DNA from: Lachnospiraceae bacterium C10
GTDB lineage: Bacteria > Bacillota > Clostridia > Lachnospirales > Lachnospiraceae
Direction: 5' to 3'
Length of the DNA: 37,493 nt
Assembly: GCA_900100095.1 (NCBI GenBank)
Contig: FMTN01000030.1
Location: 1-37,493, forward strand
Below the pieces are notes generated by a model. The model saw only the letters and a list, made by a program, of their open reading frames with translations, made no database searches and had not been told where the DNA came from. Position numbers and translations under genes: made by a program. Shown here in pieces: positions 24,994 to 33,290 of this stretch. How positions within the stretch are numbered: position 1 is the stretch's first letter; each line of letters opens with the position of its first letter.

Positions 24994-25626
24994 TCAGCAA
25001 TGCTTAAGATAAAAAATTGCCAGTTGTGTCCGATCCCGCAGGTTTAATTTTTCCAGGGCTGCCGACAGGTAATTTCGAACGGTTCCCTCCGACAAAAAGA
25101 TTTTTTCCGAGATTTCCTTGTTGGACAGACCATCTGCCACCAGCTGGATCACCTGGTATTCCTTTTCTGTAATTCCGGCGCCTTCATAATCATATTTCAC
25201 AGACTTGTTCTCCATAAGATCCGGAAGCTTGTCTGTCACTTCTCCTCCAAACACCCTCTGCCCGTTGATTACAGCCTGCAGGGAGGACAGAAGGGATGGA
25301 TAGTCCTGCTTTAACAGATACCCCCGAACCCCAAGTTCCAGCGCCTTGATAATATATTCATCATCTGAAAATGTGGTGAGAAACAGGATGCAGGCATCGG
25401 GATGCTTCTGTAGGATCCGCTCTGCCGCTTCAAGACCGTTCATATCCTCCATCCGAATATCCATCAGAAGGACATCCGGCTCATAGCGGTCATACAGTGC
25501 CACAGCCTCCCGTCCGCTTTTCCCTTTACCCACGATGCAAAATTCCTCCGCCGCACTTATGATCATTTCAAGGGACATCGTAATCAGCTCATCATCATCC
25601 ACCAACAGAATTCTTTTCTTTTCCAT
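24994..25626 (-). CDS. NarL/LuxR-type response regulator
   Basis: This 210-residue regulator has a receiver domain (acidic pair in LLVDDDELI, phospho-Asp in LLMDIRMEDMNGLEA, Thr in FLTTFSDDEY, Lys in YLLKQDYP). A LuxR-type HTH follows (ITEKEYQVIQLVADGLSNKE and SEGTVRNYLSAALEKL). Its cognate kinase is encoded 38 bp upstream in the same operon as an ABC-2 exporter, so it most likely activates that exporter in response to a membrane or antimicrobial signal. GAGGAG precedes the ATG. Confidence 0.93.
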   Translation of the reverse strand: MEKKRILLVDDDELITMSLEMIISAAEEFCIVGKGKSGREAVALYDRYEPDVLLMDIRMEDMNGLEAAERILQKHPDACILFLTTFSDDEYIIKALELGVRGYLLKQDYPSLLSSLQAVINGQRVFGGEVTDKLPDLMENKSVKYDYEGAGITEKEYQVIQLVADGLSNKEISEKIFLSEGTVRNYLSAALEKLNLRDRTQLAIFYLKHC

Positions 25627-25664
25627 GCGCTCCTCTACTCTCCTCGCCTCTCCTTTTCGCTCCC

Positions 25665-26669
25665 TTATACTTGTTCATAACCAAGCCTTACATACACCGT
25701 AAATCCCTTATCGGTATAAAAATAGGCATCCCCGGCACAGTTTCTTGCCCGGTCCGTTATATTCGACAGACCGATTCCTCTTTGCCCCGGAACTTCTCCC
25801 CGAAGCATCGCCTTTGTTCCCTCCGAAACCGTCCCATTATCCGTTACCGATAAAGTGCAAAAACTGGGATTACTATGAAAAATCACCTTCACAGAATCTC
25901 CATTGCTATGCTTGATAATATTCGTGATGGACTCCTGCAGAATCCCAATTAGGGATATCTTCACCTTTCTTGGAACCTGTTCTTCAAAATCCGCCTCCAG
26001 ATCCACATGGTAGTCCTTAAGTTCTCCCAGAAGTTCTCTGAAATTTTTCTCCAGATCAATGGAATCATCATGAAGGTCGTGAACACTTTCCCTCATTTTC
26101 CTCATGGATTCATCCAACGTATCGGCCAGAAGGTCAAGCTGCGGCGCAATGCTCTCATTCTCATTCACCGTCTTGATTGCCCCCAACAGAAGAATCGCCC
26201 TTGAAAGCATGTGACCGACATTATCATGAATCTCTCTTGCTATGCGGTTTCGCTCGGTCAAAGTCGCCAGGTGAATCTGCTGATCCTGTTCCTTTAGAAG
26301 CTGCTTGTTTTGCTTCTTCAAAAGCCGCTCCAGCTCCTCTCCGTCATCCCTTGTCTTGTGAAGCTTCTCATAATATTCCGTCATCTTACGATACATCCCA
26401 TACATAAGCAGGGTTGCCCCAAGGGAGAGAATCACTTGTAACATCCTGCTCCAAACCTCTCCTCCCTGTTCCCATATAAAGACAGCCCCTGCCACATAGC
26501 CTGACAGGAGAAAAAGCGGTTGCAGTTTCCTTTTTACCAGAAGAGAAAGTGCCAGCAGCAAAAAAACGCAGATAGACATTGCGACAGTCCCCATCGCAAT
26601 GCCTTCTGCATTTATCAATATTCCTAATGTAACTGTCGCCCAAAGGCGAATCAGAACATCATACAGCAT
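25665..26669 (-). CDS. Sensor histidine kinase (HisKA_3, NarX/LiaS-like)
   Basis: The 334-residue kinase has four to five hydrophobic segments at the N-terminus (residues 1-95), a coiled-coil (about 95-135) and the H-box ERNRIAREIHDNVGH, whose His is the phosphorylation site. The ATPase motifs are SITNIIKHSN, DNGTVSEG and GQRGIGLSNITDRA. No large extracellular sensor is present, so it probably detects stress within the membrane or through the exporter. I chose ATG 26669 (AGAAGGAG 5 nt upstream) over an earlier TTG; this overlaps the preceding permease gene by 11 bp. Confidence 0.92.
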   Translation of the reverse strand: MLYDVLIRLWATVTLGILINAEGIAMGTVAMSICVFLLLALSLLVKRKLQPLFLLSGYVAGAVFIWEQGGEVWSRMLQVILSLGATLLMYGMYRKMTEYYEKLHKTRDDGEELERLLKKQNKQLLKEQDQQIHLATLTERNRIAREIHDNVGHMLSRAILLLGAIKTVNENESIAPQLDLLADTLDESMRKMRESVHDLHDDSIDLEKNFRELLGELKDYHVDLEADFEEQVPRKVKISLIGILQESITNIIKHSNGDSVKVIFHSNPSFCTLSVTDNGTVSEGTKAMLRGEVPGQRGIGLSNITDRARNCAGDAYFYTDKGFTVYVRLGYEQV

Positions 26670-27822
26670 ATAACTCCTTCTTCTTGAAGACAATCATTCC
26701 AATGACAAAGAATACCAGCCCGAACAATAACTGTATGCCCAGATAAGCTGCAAATGTCGTTCCCATAATGGCACTGTCTGCATTGGAATTGATGAACTCC
26801 ACACTTCGCTCAAACCAGTACAGTGGCAGGAAATGGGAAAACCAAAGGATCTGCTTCGACATCAGTTCCATTGGGACGAAAATACCACAAAGGAAGCTCA
26901 TACTGATGACAACGGAATTGGTGATCATGCTGACAAGACTCTGATCCGTCGTAATGGAACTGATCATTGTTGCAAGTCCGATTGCGCACAGCATAATTGC
27001 CGCTTCGTTCAGAATGTAATACGGTAATTTACCTAAATCCGGATCCCCAATGGAGCTGAGCACAATGAAAAGAATCAGAAGCCCTGTCAGAACCACAGCC
27101 ACAATGGCAACCGCACCGTAAAAGGCTGCATTTCTCTCCCTGAATTTCGCTCCACTCACAGAAATACGTTTTCTTATATCAATCTGCCGAATATTGTTAA
27201 TAATGGAACAGATAACCTCTATCAGAAGCATCATCAGAGCATACGCACTGAACCGGAAAATACCGGATAAAAAGGATTCCTCATTGTGTTTCGCTTCCGG
27301 CAACATCTCGCTCGAAACTGACAGAGATGAGGTAATGACCTCCGATGCCTTCACCGCAGCCTCCTCCTTCGAATACCCACTCTTCAAATATAACACAACA
27401 TCCTGCAGATACAAACGGATTTTCTCTGATAAGAGGTAACCGCCGGCACTGTCCCCGGCTGAAATATATTCAGCCGCATCATCTCGTCCTGCCAATACCC
27501 TCTCTTCAAAATCTTCTGGCAATACAAGAACATAATCATACAGGTCAAACCGTACGCTGTCATTTAAGGACACAAGATCCTTCGTTTTCGGTGTGATGAC
27601 CTTTTCACTCTTTTTCAGTGTATGAATCAGTTCTTTTGCGACGATCGAATGGCTCTCATCCAAAACCGCAATTGTCTCTTTTGCCTCTTTATAGATCTTG
27701 CTTGTCTGCTGTGCATTTCCTCTCGCTGTCAACGTTCCGAATCCGGCGAAGACAACGAAATAGATCAGGATCGTCATCCATTCTCTTTTTGCAATTTTCA
27801 GGATCGCTTTAAAGACTGTCAT
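26659..27822 (-). CDS. ABC-2 type exporter permease (second subunit)
   Basis: This 387-residue protein has one N-terminal helix, an extracellular domain of about 150 residues, and five C-terminal helices (..LMMLLIEVICSIINNIRQID.., ..GAVAIVAVVLTGLLILFIVL.., ..FVIGMIVFKKKE). That layout is the YhgE/Pip-like ABC-2 arrangement. GGAGGAG lies 4 nt before the ATG at 27822, which overlaps the end of the preceding permease gene by 14 bp. The two permeases probably form a heterodimer driven by the ATPase encoded at 28942. Confidence 0.88.
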   Translation of the reverse strand: MTVFKAILKIAKREWMTILIYFVVFAGFGTLTARGNAQQTSKIYKEAKETIAVLDESHSIVAKELIHTLKKSEKVITPKTKDLVSLNDSVRFDLYDYVLVLPEDFEERVLAGRDDAAEYISAGDSAGGYLLSEKIRLYLQDVVLYLKSGYSKEEAAVKASEVITSSLSVSSEMLPEAKHNEESFLSGIFRFSAYALMMLLIEVICSIINNIRQIDIRKRISVSGAKFRERNAAFYGAVAIVAVVLTGLLILFIVLSSIGDPDLGKLPYYILNEAAIMLCAIGLATMISSITTDQSLVSMITNSVVISMSFLCGIFVPMELMSKQILWFSHFLPLYWFERSVEFINSNADSAIMGTTFAAYLGIQLLFGLVFFVIGMIVFKKKELYAV

Positions 27823-28942
27823 AATTTCTCCTCCGAAGCACTGCTGCACTAATCACCAACATCGCAACAATCAACACAAGCATACTGTATAAATCTCTGT
27901 AAAAATCCTTTGTCATCCCATAGTTGCACAGATTGTACAGACAGCTGGTCAACATTGCCGCCGGATTGAGACGATTCACAACCGGTGCATTGACCTCAAG
28001 GATCTGCCGGATCTGCCCCCACATCAAACCACTTAAAAAGGATGCCACCATGGAAACCGAAAGGGATATTACCATCTGAAGGTTCGGCCGTTTCACCAGA
28101 GCTCCAATAAACACACCCATCATGATTCCCATAACGCCGCCGACACTTGTAACGATCAGAACCTGCCATAACGGAACTCCAAAAGAGATCTTAAGTACAA
28201 ATTCAATGTACAACACCAGAATTCCGATAAATACGGTCTGAAGAAGCATGGTCGATAAGATTCCGGCTAGAAGCGACGTCATCTTTTTCACAGGCGCACT
28301 CTCATACCTCTTTCCCCGTTCTGTCATGTTTGCGGATATGCCGGCCAACATCGTGGAGGACAGCCAGCTTCCGTACAGCGCTGCCATGGCAATCAGGGAA
28401 TAAAAGTAATTCATGTACGGTGACGTATACTGATTGAACACATGCTGCTGTAAAAACTCCGGACGATGGTTCATCCTCTCTGCAATTTCTGCCACCTTTT
28501 CCGGGTGCTCCTTTGCAATCTGCAGCATCACGGTTTTCTGATTCTTGTATTCTTTTACAATCTGATGCAGGGTGGTTGCGCTGATTCCGTTCTTTCCTAC
28601 CACTACTACAATTTCCCCGCCCTTCTGCAGGTAATAACCTTGGATCTTTTCCGCACGCAGTGCTTTTTCTGCTTCCTTTTCTGTCTCATACCGCTGTAAC
28701 GAGAGAACCTGATTCTCTCCTTTCCTGGAAAGAGACTGCAAAACCTTTTCGAATTCCTTGTCTTCCATTGCAATGTATCCGGTTTTAATCGACACAAAGG
28801 CCTCCGGATCCTCTTTTATCATATTCCCAAAACCCAGGAAGAATGCCGTGGCGAGAGCGATGGGAAAGAGAAGGTTCCAGGCAATATGCCATGGATCTCT
28901 GAGCAGTTCTTTTAACCTGTAGACAAATATATGCCAAAACAT
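27809..28942 (-). CDS. ABC-2 type exporter permease (first subunit)
   Basis: The 377-residue protein has the same layout as its downstream partner: helix near residue 20-40, a long external loop (about 45-165), then five or six helices. ABC-2 family features include AALYGSWLSSTMLAGISANM followed by a basic ERGKRYESAPVKK loop. It overlaps the ATPase gene in a TGATG arrangement. Substrate is unknown; bacteriocin, lipid or drug export would be typical for this gene order with a two-component system. Confidence 0.88.
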   Translation of the reverse strand: MFWHIFVYRLKELLRDPWHIAWNLLFPIALATAFFLGFGNMIKEDPEAFVSIKTGYIAMEDKEFEKVLQSLSRKGENQVLSLQRYETEKEAEKALRAEKIQGYYLQKGGEIVVVVGKNGISATTLHQIVKEYKNQKTVMLQIAKEHPEKVAEIAERMNHRPEFLQQHVFNQYTSPYMNYFYSLIAMAALYGSWLSSTMLAGISANMTERGKRYESAPVKKMTSLLAGILSTMLLQTVFIGILVLYIEFVLKISFGVPLWQVLIVTSVGGVMGIMMGVFIGALVKRPNLQMVISLSVSMVASFLSGLMWGQIRQILEVNAPVVNRLNPAAMLTSCLYNLCNYGMTKDFYRDLYSMLVLIVAMLVISAAVLRRRNYDSL

Positions 28943-29883
28943 CAGTCTCTCAACTCCTTTCCTGTTATCTCAAGGAACACATCGTTTAGGGTTGGAAGCT
29001 CTGTAATGACTCTTCCAAAAGGTATGTTCTTCTCTGAAAAATAGCCCATAACATGAACCAGGTTATGGGAACCGCCATCACAGCGGATCAAAAGGGTCTC
29101 CCCCTCCTGCTTAACATCGTAGACATGATTGATTTCTTTCAAATCCTCCACGATCTCCGGTGTGCAGGCCGGAAGAGTAATCTTAATGGTCTCCCGGTTC
29201 TTAAGCGAAGCCTTCAGCTGTTCCGGACTGCCTTCCGCCACGTTCCTGCCTCTGTCCATAATAATGATTCGGCTGCACAACTCCTCAACTTCTTCCATAT
29301 AATGAGACGTATAGATAATGGTTGCTCCCCTTTTGTTCATCTCCCGGATTCCTTCAAGGATTGCATTCCGGCTCTGAGGATCCACCGCTACCGTCGGCTC
29401 GTCAAAAATGATCAGCTTTGGCTTATGTGCAATGCCGCAGGCAATATTCAGTCTCCGCAACAGGCCTCCGGAAAGTTTCTTAGGATAATATTTCCGGTAC
29501 TCATCCAGTCCCGTCATCCGAATCGCTTCTTCCACGTACTGCTTTCTTAGCTTTTTATCCTTTATATACAGACCGCAGAAGAAATCAATGTTCTCTGCAA
29601 CCGTTAAGGTCTGCAATACAGCCACATTCTGCGGCACTACGCCAATGCGCTCCTTAATGTCGTAGGCTTCCGGGCCCATCGGTTTACCAAAAATAGTGAT
29701 ATCACCCTTATCGTACTTTAATAGGGAAAGAATACAGTTAATGGTGGTCGTTTTACCTGATCCATTCGGTCCAAGCAGTCCTAAAATCTCCCCCTCCATT
29801 ACTTTCATAGAAAAGTGATCCACCGCCAGCTTCTCACGGTATCTTTTCACCAGTTGATCCATCGCAACAATTACAGTCTCCAT
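28942..29883 (-). CDS. ABC exporter ATP-binding protein
   Basis: This 313-residue ATPase of the drug/antibiotic exporter (DrrA/CcmA-like) class has Walker A GLLGPNGSGKTTTINC, Q-loop VVPQNVAV, signature LSGGLLRRLNIA (slightly divergent: L-S-G-G-L in place of L-S-G-G-Q), Walker B LIIFDEPTVAVD and H-loop TSHYMEE. It ends with a typical DrrA-like C-terminal domain. It is the first gene of a five-gene operon (ATPase, two permeases, kinase, regulator). GGGAG precedes the ATG. Confidence 0.93.
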   Translation of the reverse strand: METVIVAMDQLVKRYREKLAVDHFSMKVMEGEILGLLGPNGSGKTTTINCILSLLKYDKGDITIFGKPMGPEAYDIKERIGVVPQNVAVLQTLTVAENIDFFCGLYIKDKKLRKQYVEEAIRMTGLDEYRKYYPKKLSGGLLRRLNIACGIAHKPKLIIFDEPTVAVDPQSRNAILEGIREMNKRGATIIYTSHYMEEVEELCSRIIIMDRGRNVAEGSPEQLKASLKNRETIKITLPACTPEIVEDLKEINHVYDVKQEGETLLIRCDGGSHNLVHVMGYFSEKNIPFGRVITELPTLNDVFLEITGKELRD

Positions 29884-29973
29884 AATTTAATCTCCCATCC
29901 TATCCGTGCCCGGTGTCATTGTTTTCTTACATCCTTATCCTAAAACAACATTCATCCGGATGGTAGTGAACGC

Positions 29974-30002
29974 TGTCACATTCCATATGACATTTGTCAC
30001 AT
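29974..30002. promoter_or_regulatory. Candidate response-regulator box upstream of the exporter operon
   Basis: TGTCACAT occurs at 29974-29981 and again at 29995-30002, exactly 21 bp apart. Between and overlapping them is the inverted repeat TGACATTTGTCA (29988-29999). This lies about 90-120 bp upstream of the ATPase start, a plausible site for the NarL-type regulator encoded in the operon. Confidence 0.4.
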
Positions 30003-30004
30003 GG

Positions 30005-30080
30005 CAAGACTCGCTCGCGAGTCTTGCGCGCCGGATTCGGGTCTGCTTCAGCAGACAAATTCTTGTCCGACTGAGTTAAA
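30005..30080. repeat. Dispersed hairpin element, shortened copy
   Basis: It contains a hairpin CAAGACTCGC/GCGAGTCTTG with a 2-nt loop, a CGCCGGATTCGG linker and a second hairpin GTCTGC-TTCA-GCAGAC, ending in CTGAGTTAAA. The longer copy is at 32299-32425 and differs by a few bases plus about 50 bp missing here between two CCGA tetranucleotides. Confidence 0.75.
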
Positions 30081-30087
30081 TTTATGA

Positions 30088-30116
30088 TTTACAGAAGGAA
30101 GTTAAATCGTTATACT
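30088..30116 (+). promoter_or_regulatory. Promoter of ddh
   Basis: TTTACA (30088-30093), 17-nt spacer, TATACT (30111-30116), 50 bp before the ATG. Confidence 0.55.
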
Positions 30117-30165
30117 TCTTGGTAGAAATTTAGACATAACTACATGTTGACACAGGAGGCTTTAC

Positions 30166-31143
30166 ATGAAAATTGGTATTTTAGGTTACGGTAACTTGGG
30201 TCGCGGCGTTGAGGCTGCTGTTTTAGCCAATGACGATCAGGAGCTGGTTGGTGTTTTCTCCCGAAGAGACCCTTCCACAGTGAAGACTGCATCCGGATGC
30301 AAGGTCTTTTCTACTGCTGATCTTGAAAATATGACAGATGAAATTGATGTTCTGATTATCTGTGGCGGTTCTGCTACCGATCTTCCTGAGATGACCCCTG
30401 CCTATGCAGACAAGTTCAATGTAATCGACAGCTTTGATACACACGCACGTATTCCGGAGCATTTTGCCAATGTCGATGCTGCTTCTAAAAAGGCCGGCAA
30501 GGTTGGCATCATCTCTTGCGGCTGGGATCCGGGAATGTTCTCTTTAGCCCGTGTATATGCATACTCTGTACTTCCGGGCGGCGAGGCTTATACCTTCTGG
30601 GGCAAGGGTGTTTCCCAGGGACACTCTGATGCGATCCGTCGTATCGAAGGCGTAAAGGACGCACGCCAGTACACCATTCCGGTTGAGTCCGCGCTGGAAG
30701 CTGTTCGAAGCGGTTCCAACCCTACCCTTAGTACAAGAGAAAAGCATACCCGTGAGTGCTGGGTTGTTGCTGAGGAAGGCGCTGATCTCGCTAAGATTGA
30801 GAATGAGATCAAGACCATGCCAAACTACTTCTCAGACTACGATACAACCGTTAACTTCATCTCAGAGGAAGAGCTTGCGAAGAACCACGCCGGTCTTCCG
30901 CACGGTGGTAAGGTCATCTACACCGGTAAGAGTGGTCTTGAAAAGGAAAATACACATGTAATCGAGTACAGCTTAAAGCTTGATTCCAACCCGCAGTTTA
31001 CAGGTTCTGTTCTTGCAGCCTGCGCCCGTGCCGCTTATCGCATGAACCAGGAGGGCATCTGCGGTGCCAAGACAATGCTTGACATTGCTCCTTCCTATCT
31101 CTCCCCATTAAGCGGTGACGAGTTAAGAGCTCACTATCTGTAA
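30166..31143 (+). CDS. ddh: meso-Diaminopimelate dehydrogenase
   Basis: This 325-residue NADPH-dependent enzyme makes meso-diaminopimelate from tetrahydrodipicolinate in one step, bypassing the acylated intermediates. The Rossmann start is MKIGILGYGNLGRGVEAAV. Family landmarks are VFSRRDP (NADP phosphate site), CGGSATDLPEM, DSFDTHARIPEH and the substrate-binding stretch ISCGWDPGMFS. Length is typical. AGGAGG lies 7 nt before the ATG. Together with lysA at 10204 it gives cell wall precursor and lysine. The gene for a threonine-aldolase-like enzyme follows 70 bp downstream. Confidence 0.95.
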   Translation: MKIGILGYGNLGRGVEAAVLANDDQELVGVFSRRDPSTVKTASGCKVFSTADLENMTDEIDVLIICGGSATDLPEMTPAYADKFNVIDSFDTHARIPEHFANVDAASKKAGKVGIISCGWDPGMFSLARVYAYSVLPGGEAYTFWGKGVSQGHSDAIRRIEGVKDARQYTIPVESALEAVRSGSNPTLSTREKHTRECWVVAEEGADLAKIENEIKTMPNYFSDYDTTVNFISEEELAKNHAGLPHGGKVIYTGKSGLEKENTHVIEYSLKLDSNPQFTGSVLAACARAAYRMNQEGICGAKTMLDIAPSYLSPLSGDELRAHYL

Positions 31144-31173
31144 GACAACCAGGGAATGCATACATGAAAGGAT

Positions 31174-31201
31174 GTAACTGTTCAGCAGGCTGAAAAGTTA
31201 C
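31174..31201 (+). other. Hairpin between ddh and the aldolase-like gene
   Basis: GTAAC..TTCAG / CTGAA..GTTAC can pair with small bulges in the 70-bp gap, with no T-run after it. It looks like an mRNA processing or stability element rather than a terminator. Confidence 0.35.
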
Positions 31202-31213
31202 GAGAGGATTACT

Positions 31214-32290
31214 ATGAGCAGCAAGAAACTATGGTTTGGCAGTGACTACCAGGAATTTGCACACGAGAAGATACTACAGCGGATGCTTGAAGTAAGCCGC
31301 ACCCATCACAGTGGATACGGCCATGATGATATCACAGCTTCTGCTACGGACAAGATTCGAAAGGCTATTGCTAACGAAGAGGCCGATATTGTTTTTCTAA
31401 CCGGCGGTACCCAGACCAACCAGACCATAATTGATACCATGTGTGCTCCTTATGAAGGGGTTATTGCTGCCGAAACCGGCCATGTCTCTGTTCATGAAGC
31501 CGGCGCCATCGAGTTCAGCGGCCATAAGGTTCTTACCCTCCCTTCCCATGAGGGTAAGATTCATGCCGACGAACTTTGCAGCTATATTGACACATTCTAC
31601 GCCGACGCCAATCACGATCATATGGTGTTCCCGGGAATGGTCTATATTTCCCACCCTACCGAATACGGTACACTATACACAACAGAAGAATTAAAAAAGC
31701 TTCACGAAATCTGTGAAGCCCATAAAATTCCGCTTTTCCTTGATGGAGCAAGACTCGGCTATGCTTTAGCTGCTGCCAGAAACTCCGAAGAGAAGATTTA
31801 CCCTTCTCTTCCGGAAATCGCCGCAAATTCCGATGTGTTCTATATCGGAGGAACCAAAGTCGGTGCTCTCTATGGAGAAGCTGTTGTTTTCACACAAAAG
31901 AATCAGCCGGCTCATTTCGAAACCCGGATCAAGCAACACGGCGCCCTTCTCGCCAAGGGCTTCGCCTGTGCCCTCCAGTTCGATGAGCTTTTTACAGACG
32001 ATCTGTACCAGAAGATCAGTCAAAACGCCGTTACCTTTGCCATGGAAATCAAACAGGCTCTGATTCAGAAGGGGTACCGTCTTTATCTGGATTCCCCTAC
32101 CAATCAGCAGTTCTTCATCGTACCAAATGATATGCTCGATGATTTATCTGCCGATGTTGTCTACAGCTACATGGAACGCTACGATGAAAATCATACCGTG
32201 ATTCGCTTCTGCACCAGCTGGGCAACAACGAAAGAAGATGTGGATGCACTGCTTGCACAATTGCCTCCCATCCTTTCAGGCAACTCGTAA
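31214..32290 (+). CDS. Threonine aldolase-family PLP enzyme
   Basis: This 358-residue fold-type I PLP protein of the beta-eliminating lyase/threonine aldolase family would cleave L-threonine (or related beta-hydroxy amino acids) to glycine and an aldehyde. The PLP lysine is in YIGGTKVGALYGE (about residue 215). Other marks are FLTGGTQTNQT, ETGHVSVHEAGAIE and PLFLDGARLGYAL with the PLP-pairing Asp. GAGAGGA precedes the ATG. It is probably co-transcribed with ddh; a functional link to diaminopimelate is not evident. Confidence 0.88.
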   Translation: MSSKKLWFGSDYQEFAHEKILQRMLEVSRTHHSGYGHDDITASATDKIRKAIANEEADIVFLTGGTQTNQTIIDTMCAPYEGVIAAETGHVSVHEAGAIEFSGHKVLTLPSHEGKIHADELCSYIDTFYADANHDHMVFPGMVYISHPTEYGTLYTTEELKKLHEICEAHKIPLFLDGARLGYALAAARNSEEKIYPSLPEIAANSDVFYIGGTKVGALYGEAVVFTQKNQPAHFETRIKQHGALLAKGFACALQFDELFTDDLYQKISQNAVTFAMEIKQALIQKGYRLYLDSPTNQQFFIVPNDMLDDLSADVVYSYMERYDENHTVIRFCTSWATTKEDVDALLAQLPPILSGNS

Positions 32291-32298
32291 CTTCTTGT

Positions 32299-32425
32299 CA
32301 AGACTCGCTCGCGAGTCTTGCACGCCGGATTCGGGTCTGCTTCAGCAGACAAATTCCTGTCCGAATCCGTGCGCATCCTCGCGGAAGTTTAACTCAGTCG
32401 GAGCTTGTACCCCGACTGAGTTAAA
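32299..32425. repeat. Dispersed hairpin element, long copy
   Basis: It has the same two hairpins as 30005-30080. It then continues with CCGAATCCGTGCGC, which can pair with GCACGCCGGATTCGG upstream to make a larger stem around the second hairpin. A third hairpin follows, TTTAACTCAGTCGG/CCGACTGAGTTAAA (32388-32401, 32412-32425). The first 13 bases (GTCAAGACTCGCT) also recur at 33186-33198 as a fragment. Confidence 0.75.
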
Positions 32426-32441
32426 ACTTTATACCGTATCG

Positions 32442-32496
32442 AAAAGGGACCGTCGCTTTAGATGATCAAATCATCTGGGCGAGGCCCCTTTTTGTA
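32442..32496 (+). terminator. Terminator of the ddh/aldolase unit
   Basis: AAAAGGG..CGTCGC pairs with GCGAGGcCCCTTTT around an inner AGATGAT/ATCATCT hairpin, followed by T's. Confidence 0.65.
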
Positions 32497-32525
32497 TAAC
32501 TTTTTATATAACAACGAGCCAAGGT

Positions 32526-33094
32526 CTGAACTGCTCAGCAACCAAGTTTTTTCACCGGATTTCAGCAACAGAAGTCATTTCCGGTGAAATTTCTACCTGT
32601 ATACAACCCCTGAACTCCCCTGCATTCAAGTTTTTTCACCGGATTTCACCACTAGATGCTATTTCCGGTGAAATTTCCACCTGTATACATGCCCTGAACT
32701 CCACAGCAATCTAGTTTTTTCACCGGATTTCAGCTCCAGAGGCTATTTCCGGTGAAATTTCTACCTGTATACATGCCCTGAACTCCACAGCAATCTAGTT
32801 TTTTCACCGGATTTCATCGCTAGAAGCTATTTCCGGTGAAATTTCTACCTGTATATAAGCCCTGAACTCTCCAGCATTCAAGTTTTTTCACCGGATTTCA
32901 GCACTTGATGCTATTTCCGGTGAAATTTCTACCTGTACACAAGCCCTGATCTCCACAGCAATCTAGTTTTTTCACCGGATTTCAGCACTTGATACTATTT
33001 CCGGTGAAATTTCTACCTGACTGCCAGTTCTGATCTCCACAGCAATCTAGTTTTTTCACCGGATTTCAGCACTAGAAGTCATTTCCGGTGAAAT
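32526..33094. repeat. Seven tandem 84-bp hairpin units
   Basis: Seven units of about 84 bp follow one another. Each contains CTGAWCTCC..GCAATCTAG, a T6 run, the arm TTTCACCGGA, a variable stretch of about 20 nt, the arm TCCGGTGAAA, and TTTCTACCTGTATAC. Both 10-nt arms are identical in all seven units, while the loop changes from unit to unit. In some units the loop extends the stem (AGCA/TGCT in unit 5, AGC/GCT in unit 3). All six frames are closed by stops within a unit, so it is not coding. The T-run precedes the stem on the plus strand, and no T-run follows it on either strand, so these are not ordinary terminators. Positions 33095-33225 hold nothing but the 13-nt fragment of the dispersed element. 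Confidence 0.9.
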
Positions 33095-33290
33095 CCCTGC
33101 AAATCACGCCTCCAAAGTTGCTATAACTGTTATAAGCCGTTATTCCTTACATATTAAATAGATTCATTATTAAGTAGCGCAGACAGTCAAGACTCGCTAA
33201 CATCAACCATATTCCTACGCCGGAATTAATAAGATGGAGCGAAACGTTTGTACATCTTTATCAGAAGCTCGGAAATGACACAGGATACAA

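Noticed and set aside
32526-33094. CRISPR array
   Set aside because: Units are 84 bp with conservation over most of their length and an internal stem. There are no unique spacers of constant length between short repeats, and no cas genes.
32526-33094. Repetitive protein gene (84 is divisible by 3)
   Set aside because: Each of the six frames meets a stop within a unit.
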